Source of the DNA: JBBDKV01 sp040879165
GTDB taxonomy: Bacteria > Patescibacteriota > Microgenomatia > UBA1400 > PJMF01
Assembly: GCA_040879165.1 (NCBI GenBank)
Contig: JBBDKV010000022.1
Coordinates: 1 to 17,783, forward strand
DNA: 17,783 nt
Direction: 5' to 3'
Both the position numbers and the translations under genes were made by a program. Position 1 is the first letter of the stretch. Each line of letters starts with the position of its first letter. The notes below the pieces were generated by a model. That model was not told where the DNA came from. It saw nothing but the letters and a program-made list of their open reading frames with translations, and did no database searches. Below are positions 12,757 through 17,783 of the stretch, one piece after another.

Positions 12757-13278
12757 TTAGGCAGCGGCTGCTGCGGGCTCCTTCTCCGTAATAGCTTTCA
12801 AGACTTGCACCAAGTTGCGCTGTCCAGCCTTGAGCACATTGACCATGCCATAGCTTGGACCTTGGAGACGACTGATTAAGGTTGCGATCAGCTCTTCTTT
12901 TCCTGGTAGCTCACTCAATTTGATCACTTCAGCTGTTGAGAGGACTTTTTCTTCAAGTAGACCTTGCTTAATGACCAGTTTTTCTTTGTCTTTGTGAAAT
13001 GTTACCAGTGGCTTGAGGGCGCCGACTTCGTCTTCATAGGAGAAGACCAAAGCTGTCATGCCTTCGAGTGATTCGTTGAGAGCTTCCTGGTTGAGGGCGA
13101 GCTTGATGATGGTGTTCTTGGCTACGCGCACTTCACCACCAGCGGCGCTAACAGCGTTGCGCAGCTCGACCTGGTCGTTTACGGTTGTGCCGGCGTAATC
13201 GACTAAGGCAATCGACTTGGAGCGGGCTGCTTTTTCCTTCAGTTCTTCAAGAACTGCTTGATTGTGTTGGTTTGGCAT
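12757..13278 (-). CDS. rplJ: 50S ribosomal protein L10
   Basis: L10 binds 23S rRNA and anchors L7/L12 dimers at the stalk base. The 173 residues show the family pattern: KSIALVDYAGTTVNDQVELR near 21-40, a stretch with RVAKNTIIKLAL (about 51-62), then GKEELIATLISRLQGPSYGM and the C-terminal helix VLKAGQRNLVQVLKAITEKE that binds L7/L12, ending in an Ala tail. The ATG at 13278 follows AGAAAG. Upstream is a 240-nt leader with a long closing stem, the expected site of autogenous control by the L10-L12 complex. The genes rplK and rplA are not adjacent. Confidence 0.96.
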   Translation of the reverse strand: MPNQHNQAVLEELKEKAARSKSIALVDYAGTTVNDQVELRNAVSAAGGEVRVAKNTIIKLALNQEALNESLEGMTALVFSYEDEVGALKPLVTFHKDKEKLVIKQGLLEEKVLSTAEVIKLSELPGKEELIATLISRLQGPSYGMVNVLKAGQRNLVQVLKAITEKEPAAAAA

Positions 13279-13314
13279 AGTGTACTTTCTGTATTTACAA
13301 AAATATCAGGTTCA

Positions 13315-13378
13315 TAGACTTTTTACGAAATACGCAAACAGTCACTCTACTACATTGACTCATTTCGCAAAAAGTCTA
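13315..13378. repeat. Palindromic element, copy A
   Basis: TAGACTTTTTACGAAAT (13315-13331) and ATTTCGCAAAAAGTCTA (13362-13378) are 17-nt inverted arms with one G-T pair in RNA. The 30-nt centre adds GTCA/TGAC arms (13341-13344 and 13355-13358). It lies between the L10 leader and rplJ. Copy B (17363-17430) has closely similar arms. Confidence 0.75.
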
Positions 13379-13389
13379 ATGTTTGAGCT

Positions 13390-13508
13390 GTCCAAAGTGG
13401 GAGAAGGGGAAACAAAATGTGCCAAGTAGGCTATTTGGTTTCGTTCCTCGGCGTGACTTAGTGTCTGCTGGTCGTGTGACTCGGGCAAACGGCGCGCTGT
13501 CTTTGGAC
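13390..13508 (-). promoter_or_regulatory. L10-type autoregulatory leader
   Basis: On the minus strand GTCCAAAG (13501-13508) pairs with CTTTGGAC (13390-13397), closing a region of about 120 nt right after the transcription start. Inside are paired segments, including CCAA/TTGG near 13416-13433, and a GAGGAACGAAACC internal-loop-like sequence. The position and long closing stem agree with L10 leaders, which bind the L10-L12 complex to shut down rplJ-rplL. The assignment is from architecture, not from a model search. Confidence 0.6.
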
Positions 13509-13517
13509 GAGAAGTGT

Positions 13518-13526
13518 ATTATACCA
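13518..13526 (-). promoter_or_regulatory. Promoter of rplJ-rplL
   Basis: The minus strand reads TGGTATAAT, an extended -10 with perfect TATAAT (13518-13523). A CTGACA (5/6 to TTGACA) lies 19 bp upstream at 13543-13548. Transcription would start near 13511, just before the L10-type leader. Confidence 0.65.
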
Positions 13527-13641
13527 CAGGTATGAATGTATTTGTCAGAACCTGAGTTCACCAGTAGTATTTTCTATTAAAAACTCAACTGGGGGTATTT
13601 TTTGAGATGAATTCGTGAAATATATCAAGTTTGGTGACCCA

Positions 13642-14469
13642 TTATCGCCTATAAAATACACTGAATATTCCTGGTGGGGGAGCAGCATTATTATTGTCAT
13701 ACTCATCTGGGTGGCAATTCGGATTATATAGAGTCAGACTCATGAAATGATAGTATTTCGTTCCTGGAATCAGACTTATTTCTTTGTTATTAGTATTTCT
13801 GATTATGAATTTCCTCATGTCTTCTAGATTAGATTCAAGAATGTCTTCAGGATTGCGTTCTTCTAGATAATTGAGCACAAATGCTTGGTCAGGATGAACA
13901 TTAGCTATATCGTTAGCTGAGCTATAATCTGGAGAGACAACACAGTCCTGAGTACTTCTATATTTTCTTGACTGAATCCTAGGAGTAAAACTAAAAATCT
14001 CCGGTAGTAAATGAATTGGTATTTCGTCGCTTACCTCAAAAGGCGTAATATACTTAATTGTTAATCTGGGGGGTGAAGCACCTGGAGACGTATTTTCTGC
14101 ACGGGTTATACCTGGATGCAGGACAATTTTTTTAGAGTGAAGCTCAGCTAACGCTATCATTTGGTTGTGCTTATAGTCGTGATACTTTTGCACACCACCA
14201 GAAAAAATGAATAGAATTACTGAGCAGGGAAGAATTAGGCCAATTACGACACTGGTTCTTTGAGAGAGTTTCAAAAATTTGAATCCAATCCATATTGACG
14301 CTAATACAGCCAGTGATGGCAGAGCTAGCATCATGAAGAGATTGAGTGCAAATGAACAAGAACTATGAATTATCCCGCAGATAGGCAATGTGAGCAGTAC
14401 TGCAAGTGCGGGCAACGCAAGCGAGATGATTACGAGTAATGCTGATTTCAAGAAGGTTGTTATGCGCAT
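13642..14469 (-). CDS. Hypothetical membrane protein
   Basis: This 275-aa protein has three N-terminal membrane segments (about residues 8-32, 40-66 and 73-92) and a large hydrophilic C-terminal region (about 100-275), the N-terminal basic residues suggesting a cytoplasmic N-terminus and an external C-terminal domain. I recognise no family. The soluble part has a Pro-rich stretch and several Asn/Asp-rich turns near the end (NPNCHPDEYDNNN). Minus-strand TATAAAAT (14484-14491) lies 14 nt before the ATG and is a good -10 candidate; there is no Shine-Dalgarno. It follows the fic gene by 79 bp on the same strand. Confidence 0.7.
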   Translation of the reverse strand: MRITTFLKSALLVIISLALPALAVLLTLPICGIIHSSCSFALNLFMMLALPSLAVLASIWIGFKFLKLSQRTSVVIGLILPCSVILFIFSGGVQKYHDYKHNQMIALAELHSKKIVLHPGITRAENTSPGASPPRLTIKYITPFEVSDEIPIHLLPEIFSFTPRIQSRKYRSTQDCVVSPDYSSANDIANVHPDQAFVLNYLEERNPEDILESNLEDMRKFIIRNTNNKEISLIPGTKYYHFMSLTLYNPNCHPDEYDNNNAAPPPGIFSVFYRR

Positions 14470-14548
14470 TATGTTGTAGCAACATTTTATACTAATCTGC
14501 TCAGATTTTCTTAGGGTATGTTTTTCATGTTTTTAGTACAAATCACGC

Positions 14549-15724
14549 TCACTTTATTCTCTTCTTGGAGAAATCATCATCAAACAACTCATAATAGTCA
14601 GCATAAATATATTTCTGACCATACTCAGAATCACCAAAAGGCTCCAAAATTTTTAACTTCACTAGCCTTTCAATCATGTTATAGGCACCTTGTCTTGAAT
14701 ATTCACTCCACTTTATTACCTCGGCCACACCAACAATTGGTTGGCCAAATAAGTGACGAACAATTTCAAGCGTAGTTGATGCTGTCTGGGCTCCTAATTT
14801 CTGAACTTTTTCAAAATCTCTATCTCTTAGATCGGTAATTTTGCCACATGTCTCAATGGACGAGTGGGCTATTTCAATAATTCCTTCTAAAAAGAATTTA
14901 AGCCACCCTTCTACATCAGAATCTTCATCATGGTATGCGTTAAGTTTCTGATAGTACAACTTTTGGTGCTTCTTGAAATAGCTGGATAGATATAACACTG
15001 GGAGTTCCAGCAATTCAGCATAAAATAGAAACAGGGTTATAAGCATTCGTCCGGTACGACCGTTGCCATCAACAAAAGGGTGGATTGTTTCAAACTGAGC
15101 ATGCAATAAACCAGCTTTGATTAAACTTGGATAGCTATCATCAGCATGAATAAACTTCTCCAGATCATCAAGTGCCTGACTCATGTCTGTTGGTGTGGGT
15201 GGAACAAAAGTGGCATCAGAGGGGCTTTTGCCTCCAATCCAGTTTTGAGTTTTTCTAAACTCACCTGGATAAGCATGATGGGTCGCTCGAGCGCCCTTCA
15301 TCAACTTGGCATGCATTTCGCGAATATATCTCCATGACAAAGGCAGTTTTTGAATACGCTCAGTGCCATAGTTAACGGCATTGATGTAATGAATAATGTC
15401 TTCAACATCGGGTGGAAGCTTGAAACTATCATTAGAGATTGGCGCCACAACGGCATCCTGCATCGTAGCTTGAGTTCCTTCAATTTGACTTGAGTAGGCA
15501 GCGTCTTTTTTGACGAACATTAATAAAAAGAAGTCCTTATCGGGGAGTAATTGAGTGATTCCATCAAGCTTGCCAATCTGATGAGTTGCTTCTTCATGAA
15601 TTTTATACAAGGATGGAGATATTGACTGAAACTCTTTGGGAGGGAAGGGAAATGGAGTAAAAGCTTTGTAGCCTCCTGCTTGCTTGGTATAGCGACCGAT
15701 TATTGGCTTATTGATATTTTTCAT
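14549..15724 (-). CDS. Fic family AMP-transferase with inhibitory helix and C-terminal winged helix
   Basis: Fic proteins usually transfer AMP from ATP to a target hydroxyl group. Numbered from the upstream ATG at 15736, the canonical motif HPFVDGNGRTGR (219-230) is complete, including the catalytic His. The inhibitory motif (S/T)-x-x-x-E-(G/N) is present as SSQIEG (82-87), so this is a class II, self-inhibited protein with its inhibitory helix N-terminal to the core. The order is a Fic_N region (1-105), Fic core (about 135-250), and a C-terminal winged helix (about 330-372, GVAEVIKWSEYSRQGAYNMI) typical of DNA-binding Fic proteins. I chose ATG 15724 because a TAAAAT box directly abuts ATG 15736; either is possible. 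Upstream inverted repeats suggest self-regulation. Confidence 0.88.
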   Translation of the reverse strand: MKNINKPIIGRYTKQAGGYKAFTPFPFPPKEFQSISPSLYKIHEEATHQIGKLDGITQLLPDKDFFLLMFVKKDAAYSSQIEGTQATMQDAVVAPISNDSFKLPPDVEDIIHYINAVNYGTERIQKLPLSWRYIREMHAKLMKGARATHHAYPGEFRKTQNWIGGKSPSDATFVPPTPTDMSQALDDLEKFIHADDSYPSLIKAGLLHAQFETIHPFVDGNGRTGRMLITLFLFYAELLELPVLYLSSYFKKHQKLYYQKLNAYHDEDSDVEGWLKFFLEGIIEIAHSSIETCGKITDLRDRDFEKVQKLGAQTASTTLEIVRHLFGQPIVGVAEVIKWSEYSRQGAYNMIERLVKLKILEPFGDSEYGQKYIYADYYELFDDDFSKKRIK

Positions 15725-15750
15725 ACTAATGTCCATATTTTAGCATTTTT

Positions 15751-15777
15751 GTTGACATTTGTATACGGGATGTCAAC
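15751..15777. promoter_or_regulatory. Inverted repeat, candidate fic operator
   Basis: GTTGACA (15751-15757) and TGTCAAC (15771-15777) are perfect 7-bp inverted arms with centres 20 bp apart, about two helical turns, placed just upstream of the fic start. The encoded Fic protein has its own winged helix that could bind here. Confidence 0.5.
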
Positions 15778-15780
15778 ACT

Positions 15781-15802
15781 CATTTTGCATGCCTGCAAAA
15801 TG
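15781..15802. repeat. Perfect 9-bp stem hairpin
   Basis: CATTTTGCA (15781-15789) and TGCAAAATG (15794-15802) are perfect inverted arms around TGCC. There is no T-run. It adjoins the fic operator candidate. Confidence 0.6.
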
Positions 15803-15818
15803 GGTGGAGCTTATTTCT

Positions 15819-15838
15819 TATTTTACTAAAAGTCTAAT
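15819..15838. repeat. Palindromic element, half copy C
   Basis: TATTTTACTAAAAGTCTAAT matches the right arm of copy B (TATTTTGCAACAAGTCTAAT, 17413-17432) at 17 of 20 positions, and that of copy A nearly as well. No matching left arm lies within 100 bp, so only half an element remains. Confidence 0.5.
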
Positions 15839-15895
15839 TTCCAGTTTTGTGTCTAAAGCCTGGGCAAGTTTTTGTAGCCAACTATAGTTGCTGAA

Positions 15896-16072
15896 GTGCT
15901 TGACCATGCCTTTCCGTGTAAGAAGCTAGAAGATCACAATGATTCTGGCATGATACGTGTTTTGGCAGAAAAGCGAGACTATACTGCTTGTTCAAAGCGA
16001 GGTATTCTTTGCAAGGTTATCACTTCGGGGCAACTACAACCAGGTGCAGAGATAAGGATTGAAAACCATGAT
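15896..16072 (+). pseudogene. MOSC-like C-terminal fragment
   Basis: An open frame from GTG 15896 to TGA 16072 encodes 58 aa ending SKRGILCKVITSGQLQPGAE plus a short tail. The pattern 'PC-K-x-L ... G-x-x-x-x-V-x-x-x-G-x-(I/L)-x-x-G-x-x-(I/V)' resembles the C-terminal part of MOSC (molybdenum cofactor sulfurase C-terminal) domains, which are 110-150 aa. The N-terminal half and conventional start are missing: an in-frame TAG lies at 15876. The truncation lies about 60 bp from half copy C of the palindromic element and a perfect CAACTATAGTTG palindrome (15879-15890). The stop overlaps the Nudix ATG (ATGATTGA), so it may once have been a coupled partner gene. Confidence in the family is modest. 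Confidence 0.4.
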
Positions 16073-16508
16073 TGATCAAGACGTACAAAGACCGAGTGTG
16101 GGGGTGGGCGTTATTATTATTCGTGATGACACAATTTTGTTGGGAAAACGCAAGAATGCTCATGGGGATGGAACCTGGAATTTTCCTGGAGGTCATCTAG
16201 AATGGAATGAAAGCATAGCGGATTGTGCGCATCGTGAGGTTGCTGAGGAAACAGGATTAGAAATCTCCAACCTAATATATGGTCCATACACTAATGATTT
16301 ATTTCTAGAAGAAAATAAGCATTATTTGACAGCATTTGTTCTCGCGAACTCTAAAACAGGTAGTCCTAAAGTAATGGAGCCAAACAAGTGTGAAAAGTGG
16401 GCATGGTGTAAGTGGCACGAGCTACCAAACCCACTTTTTCTTCCTATTCAAAACTTGCAAAAAATTGATTTTTCACCATTTCGATGGAGTGGGTCGAGGA
16501 TAAGGTAG
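16068..16508 (+). CDS. Nudix hydrolase
   Basis: Nudix enzymes hydrolyse nucleoside diphosphates linked to another group, often cleaning the nucleotide pool. The complete Nudix box G-x5-E-x7-R-E-U-x-E-E-x-G-U is visible as GHLEWNESIADCAHREVAEE followed by TGL, starting at about residue 42 of the 146-aa product. The context WNFPGGHLEWNES and LLGKRKNAHGDG resembles MutT/NUDT15-type dNTP pyrophosphatases. The start is ATG 16068, about 10 nt after AAGGA; a TTG at 16059 would sit on the ribosome-binding site. The ATG overlaps the end of a MOSC-like fragment, so translation may be coupled. Substrate cannot be assigned from sequence. Confidence 0.9.
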   Translation: MIDQDVQRPSVGVGVIIIRDDTILLGKRKNAHGDGTWNFPGGHLEWNESIADCAHREVAEETGLEISNLIYGPYTNDLFLEENKHYLTAFVLANSKTGSPKVMEPNKCEKWAWCKWHELPNPLFLPIQNLQKIDFSPFRWSGSRIR

Positions 16509-16551
16509 TGTACTCCACAAGCTGATACATCAAGAAAAAATTTTCCTGAAG

Positions 16552-16645
16552 AGTGAGTGTGCTTGAATTAAGCTTACACACTTACTGCACATTGCAAAAA
16601 AAGCAGAAGTATCTTAAAGTACAGTTACTTATGTTAGTGCAATGT
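16552..16645 (+). other. Cluster of inverted repeats after the Nudix gene
   Basis: AGTGAGTGTG (16552-16561) pairs with CACACTTACT (16577-16586) with one G-T pair, and inner GCTT/AAGC continues the stem. ACATTGCA (16589-16596) pairs perfectly with TGCAATGT (16638-16645) over 41 nt. No T-run follows, so this is not a clear terminator. It may be part of a structured 5' leader for the 65-aa gene. Confidence 0.4.
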
Positions 16646-16695
16646 TTCCGCCACAGCTACCTTCCAAAGATGGTCAACCATATTGTGGGTAGTTC

Positions 16696-16767
16696 GGGGG
16701 CAGCGTCGTAACAACAAAGTAAAAAACACAACACGCACACACGCCCCCTCAAAATAGGGGGTTTTTT
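16696..16767 (+). terminator. Attenuator-like leader with mutually exclusive hairpins
   Basis: Terminator: CCCCCT (16744-16749) pairs with AGGGGG (16756-16761), followed by six T (16762-16767). Competing pairing: GGGGGC (16696-16701) with GCCCCC (16743-16748). A 26-codon ORF (16631-16711) ends just past the GGGGGC strand. The arrangement precedes the 65-aa gene at 16802 and resembles an attenuator, though the peptide has no biased residue. Confidence 0.55.
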
Positions 16768-16801
16768 AATAAAATAGCGTGTGCAAGAAAGGAGTGATGA
16801 A

Positions 16802-16999
16802 ATGCCAGAAACGTCTGCGACTTCATCAACACCTATAACCTATAGCAGCAAAGCCCTCAAGGCTCTGCGCGATACCTTGGTTCTCCATCAGGGAATTGTC
16901 TGGATTGATCCAGCCACTAATCAATTAGCCGTCAAGCGTATTAATCCAGCTGTTGCAGCTGTTGATCAGGGGGATCAAACGCAACCGCTACAAGCTTGA
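16802..16999 (+). CDS. Hypothetical small protein, 65 aa
   Basis: The product has a Ser/Thr-rich N-terminus (MPETSATSSTPITYSSKA), a likely helix (LKALRDTLVLHQ) and a beta-like segment (GIVWIDPATNQLAVKRI), then a polar tail. No family is recognised. The start is fixed by a strong Shine-Dalgarno (AAGGAG, 7 nt from the ATG at 16802); an in-frame GTG at 16781 lies before it. It sits behind an intrinsic terminator with a competing pairing, so its expression is probably conditional. Confidence 0.65.
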   Translation: MPETSATSSTPITYSSKALKALRDTLVLHQGIVWIDPATNQLAVKRINPAVAAVDQGDQTQPLQA

Positions 17000-17015
17000 C
17001 CTACTCTAGCTTCAA

Positions 17016-17110
17016 CATAGCAAAGCAGTGAAGTCAGTCAATGTACGACAAAGCGGAGAATGAGGGTTTTCTACAGGTCGGTGACAGTGATGCTTTACTG
17101 CTTGGCTATG
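17016..17110. ncRNA. Candidate structured RNA or long foldback element
   Basis: CATAGCAAAGCAGTGAAGT (17016-17034) pairs with GCTTTACTGCTTGGCTATG (17092-17110): 19 positions with one mismatch and two wobble pairs. The 57-nt loop contains a second stem, CGAC (17046-17049) with GTCG (17077-17080). A 34-codon ORF (17041-17145) crosses the loop but has no ribosome-binding site. The element fills the gap between the 65-aa gene and the thrS attenuator. It could be a small RNA, a 3' end structure of the upstream gene or a mobile palindrome. Confidence 0.45.
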
Positions 17111-17184
17111 TAAAATTGGATCAATTGTACTGGTTTTCAGGTTGAGTGGAAAGTCCAGTTATTTGCTTGATGCCATATTCATTC

Positions 17185-17213
17185 TTCAAATACGCTGATT
17201 TCTGTATTATAAT
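17185..17213 (+). promoter_or_regulatory. Promoter of the thrS leader
   Basis: TTCAAA (17185-17190, 4/6) and a perfect TATAAT (17208-17213) are 17 bp apart. The leader-peptide ATG at 17221 lies 7 nt after the -10, so transcription should start at or within a base or two of the start codon. Confidence 0.75.
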
Positions 17214-17220
17214 GACGGTA

Positions 17221-17289
17221 ATGAAATTTCAAACAGCAATTGCCACGACCACTACCACTACCACTACCACTACCACCAATAACGCCTGA
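17221..17289 (+). CDS. Threonine-rich leader peptide of thrS
   Basis: This 22-codon ORF has 12 threonine codons, 11 of them in an unbroken run (ACG, ACC and ACT from 17245 to 17277), followed by Asn-Asn-Ala and TGA (17287-17289). Its composition recalls the thrL attenuator peptide of the enteric thr operon, but here it precedes thrS. It has no Shine-Dalgarno; the promoter -10 ends 7 nt upstream, implying translation from a leaderless 5' end. Stalling at Thr codons when charged tRNA-Thr is scarce would leave the bases after the stop free to form an antiterminator, while a ribosome reaching the stop would cover them and allow the terminator. Short length keeps some doubt, but composition, position and the following hairpins agree. 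Confidence 0.85.
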   Translation: MKFQTAIATTTTTTTTTTTNNA

Positions 17290-17290
17290 G

Positions 17291-17319
17291 GCGGGGAGGT
17301 ACGTAGTTGTGCAACCCGC
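17291..17319 (+). promoter_or_regulatory. Predicted antiterminator of the thrS attenuator
   Basis: GCGGG (17291-17295), starting two bases after the leader stop codon, can pair with CCCGC (17315-17319), which is the ascending strand of the terminator. G17290 with T17320 can add a wobble pair. The two structures exclude each other. The strand 17291-17295 lies within the footprint of a ribosome at the leader stop, as attenuation requires. Confidence 0.65.
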
Positions 17320-17337
17320 TCCGAGCGGGTTTTTTTG
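17313..17337 (+). terminator. Intrinsic terminator of the thrS attenuator
   Basis: AACCCGCT (17313-17320) pairs with AGCGGGTT (17324-17331) around CCG, followed by a run of T (to 17336). It lies between the Thr-rich leader peptide and thrS, where it would stop transcription when Thr-tRNA is plentiful. Confidence 0.92.
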
Positions 17338-17362
17338 TTTTTAGAGAGTAGTCAGCGTACAA

Positions 17363-17430
17363 TAGACTTGTCGCAAAACCAACCAGTATAGATTAAAATT
17401 GCTCACAAAGCTTATTTTGCAACAAGTCTA
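17363..17430. repeat. Palindromic element, copy B
   Basis: TAGACTTGTCGCAAAA (17363-17378) and TTTTGCAACAAGTCTA (17415-17430) are 16-nt inverted arms with one C/A mismatch, around 36 nt. The arms resemble those of copy A in the rplJ leader. It lies after the attenuator terminator and 20 nt before the thrS start. Confidence 0.75.
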
Positions 17431-17449
17431 ATACATGCAGAAAGAAAGT

Positions 17450-17783
17450 ATGAATCAGAAATCATCTTCAGCAAGTGCTGAGCAACTAGAGCAGTTAGAG
17501 CAGTTGCGGCATTCTGCGGCGCACCTATTGGCTGCCGCTGTTTTGGAATTGCGACCTGAAGCGAAATTGGCAATCGGGCCTGCCACGGATGACGGTTTTT
17601 ACTATGACTTTGATTTTGGGAACGAGTCTTTGACTGACGCAGATTTCCCAAAATTGGAAAAGAAAATGGCAAAATTGGTGCAAAGCTGGAAGGGGTTTGA
17701 GCAAATTGAGGTCAGTGCTGACGAGGCGAGAGCGCGGTTTGCGGGAAACGAGTACAAGTTGGAGCTGATCGAGGAAATTACAG
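17450..17783 (+). CDS. thrS: Threonyl-tRNA synthetase, N-terminal part
   Basis: ThrRS charges tRNA-Thr with threonine. The window contains 111 codons and the gene runs off the end. After a short polar N-terminus, LRHSAAHLLAAAVLELRPEA and KLAIGPATDDGFYYDFDF match the start of the ThrRS editing (N2) domain, including the H-x-x-x-H pair (His21, His25) that helps remove mischarged serine. The TGS (N1) domain that normally occupies about the first 60 residues is absent; upstream of the ATG is only leader DNA. The ATG at 17450 follows a weak purine-rich AGAAAGAAAG; an in-frame ATG at 17435 would add five residues. Expression is probably controlled by the Thr attenuator and may be influenced by palindromic copy B. 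Confidence 0.93.
   Translation, partial: MNQKSSSASAEQLEQLEQLRHSAAHLLAAAVLELRPEAKLAIGPATDDGFYYDFDFGNESLTDADFPKLEKKMAKLVQSWKGFEQIEVSADEARARFAGNEYKLELIEEIT

Noticed and set aside
17041..17145. 34-codon ORF between the 65-aa gene and the thrS leader
   Set aside because: It has no ribosome-binding site and its sequence is explained by the foldback arms.
17241..17277. Tandem CCACTA repeats as a possible CRISPR or microsatellite
   Set aside because: The unit is only 6 bp and in frame as Thr codons of a leader peptide; there are no spacers.
17290..17450. T-box riboswitch upstream of thrS
   Set aside because: I see no specifier-loop architecture or T-box sequence, and a leader peptide explains the terminator better.

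Overview
The window looks like chromosomal DNA of a Patescibacteria (Candidate Phyla Radiation) type bacterium. This is an inference from short intergenic gaps, many short membrane or hypothetical proteins, a PEGA/beta-propeller membrane protein, small toxin-antitoxin and Fic genes, -10 boxes only a few bases from start codons, and dispersed palindromes. No marker settles the class. Only the standard genetic code is needed.

Layout. 1-1300: the 5' end of an AbiEi-like antitoxin gene with a strong promoter and a nested dyad, tRNA-Arg(CCG), a hypothetical gene, tRNA-Arg(CCU) with its 3' end duplicated 128 bp away, and a tRNA-like remnant made of mini-hairpins. 1292-4268: a divergent redox locus. 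An RnfD/NqrB-like membrane protein and a small membrane protein lie on the minus strand; an FMN-binding lipoprotein and the flavin transferase ApbE lie on the plus strand. 4297-5003: a BrnT/BrnA-like toxin-antitoxin pair. 5004-11531: PEGA/propeller protein, an MreB homologue that has lost catalytic residues, an EEP-family phosphatase/nuclease, MurD, a WecG/TagA glycosyltransferase and a HTH_17 regulator; several of these serve the cell envelope. 11835-13523: a small hypothetical gene, a bidirectional terminator, then rplL and rplJ with an L10-type autoregulatory leader. 13642-16508: membrane protein, class II Fic protein, MOSC-like fragment and Nudix hydrolase. 16509-17783: a structured leader for a 65-aa gene, a 95-nt foldback, then a complete-looking threonine attenuator (Thr-rich leader peptide, antiterminator, terminator) in front of thrS, which runs off the window.

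Most notable signals. (1) A leader-peptide attenuator with 12 Thr codons directly upstream of threonyl-tRNA synthetase, apparently translated from a leaderless start. (2) A minimal flavinylation module whose ApbE has no export signal and whose substrate carries Ser at the acceptor position. (3) A catalytically degenerate MreB. (4) A family of 64-68 bp palindromes placed in the rplJ and thrS leaders, with a half copy at a gene-fragment junction.
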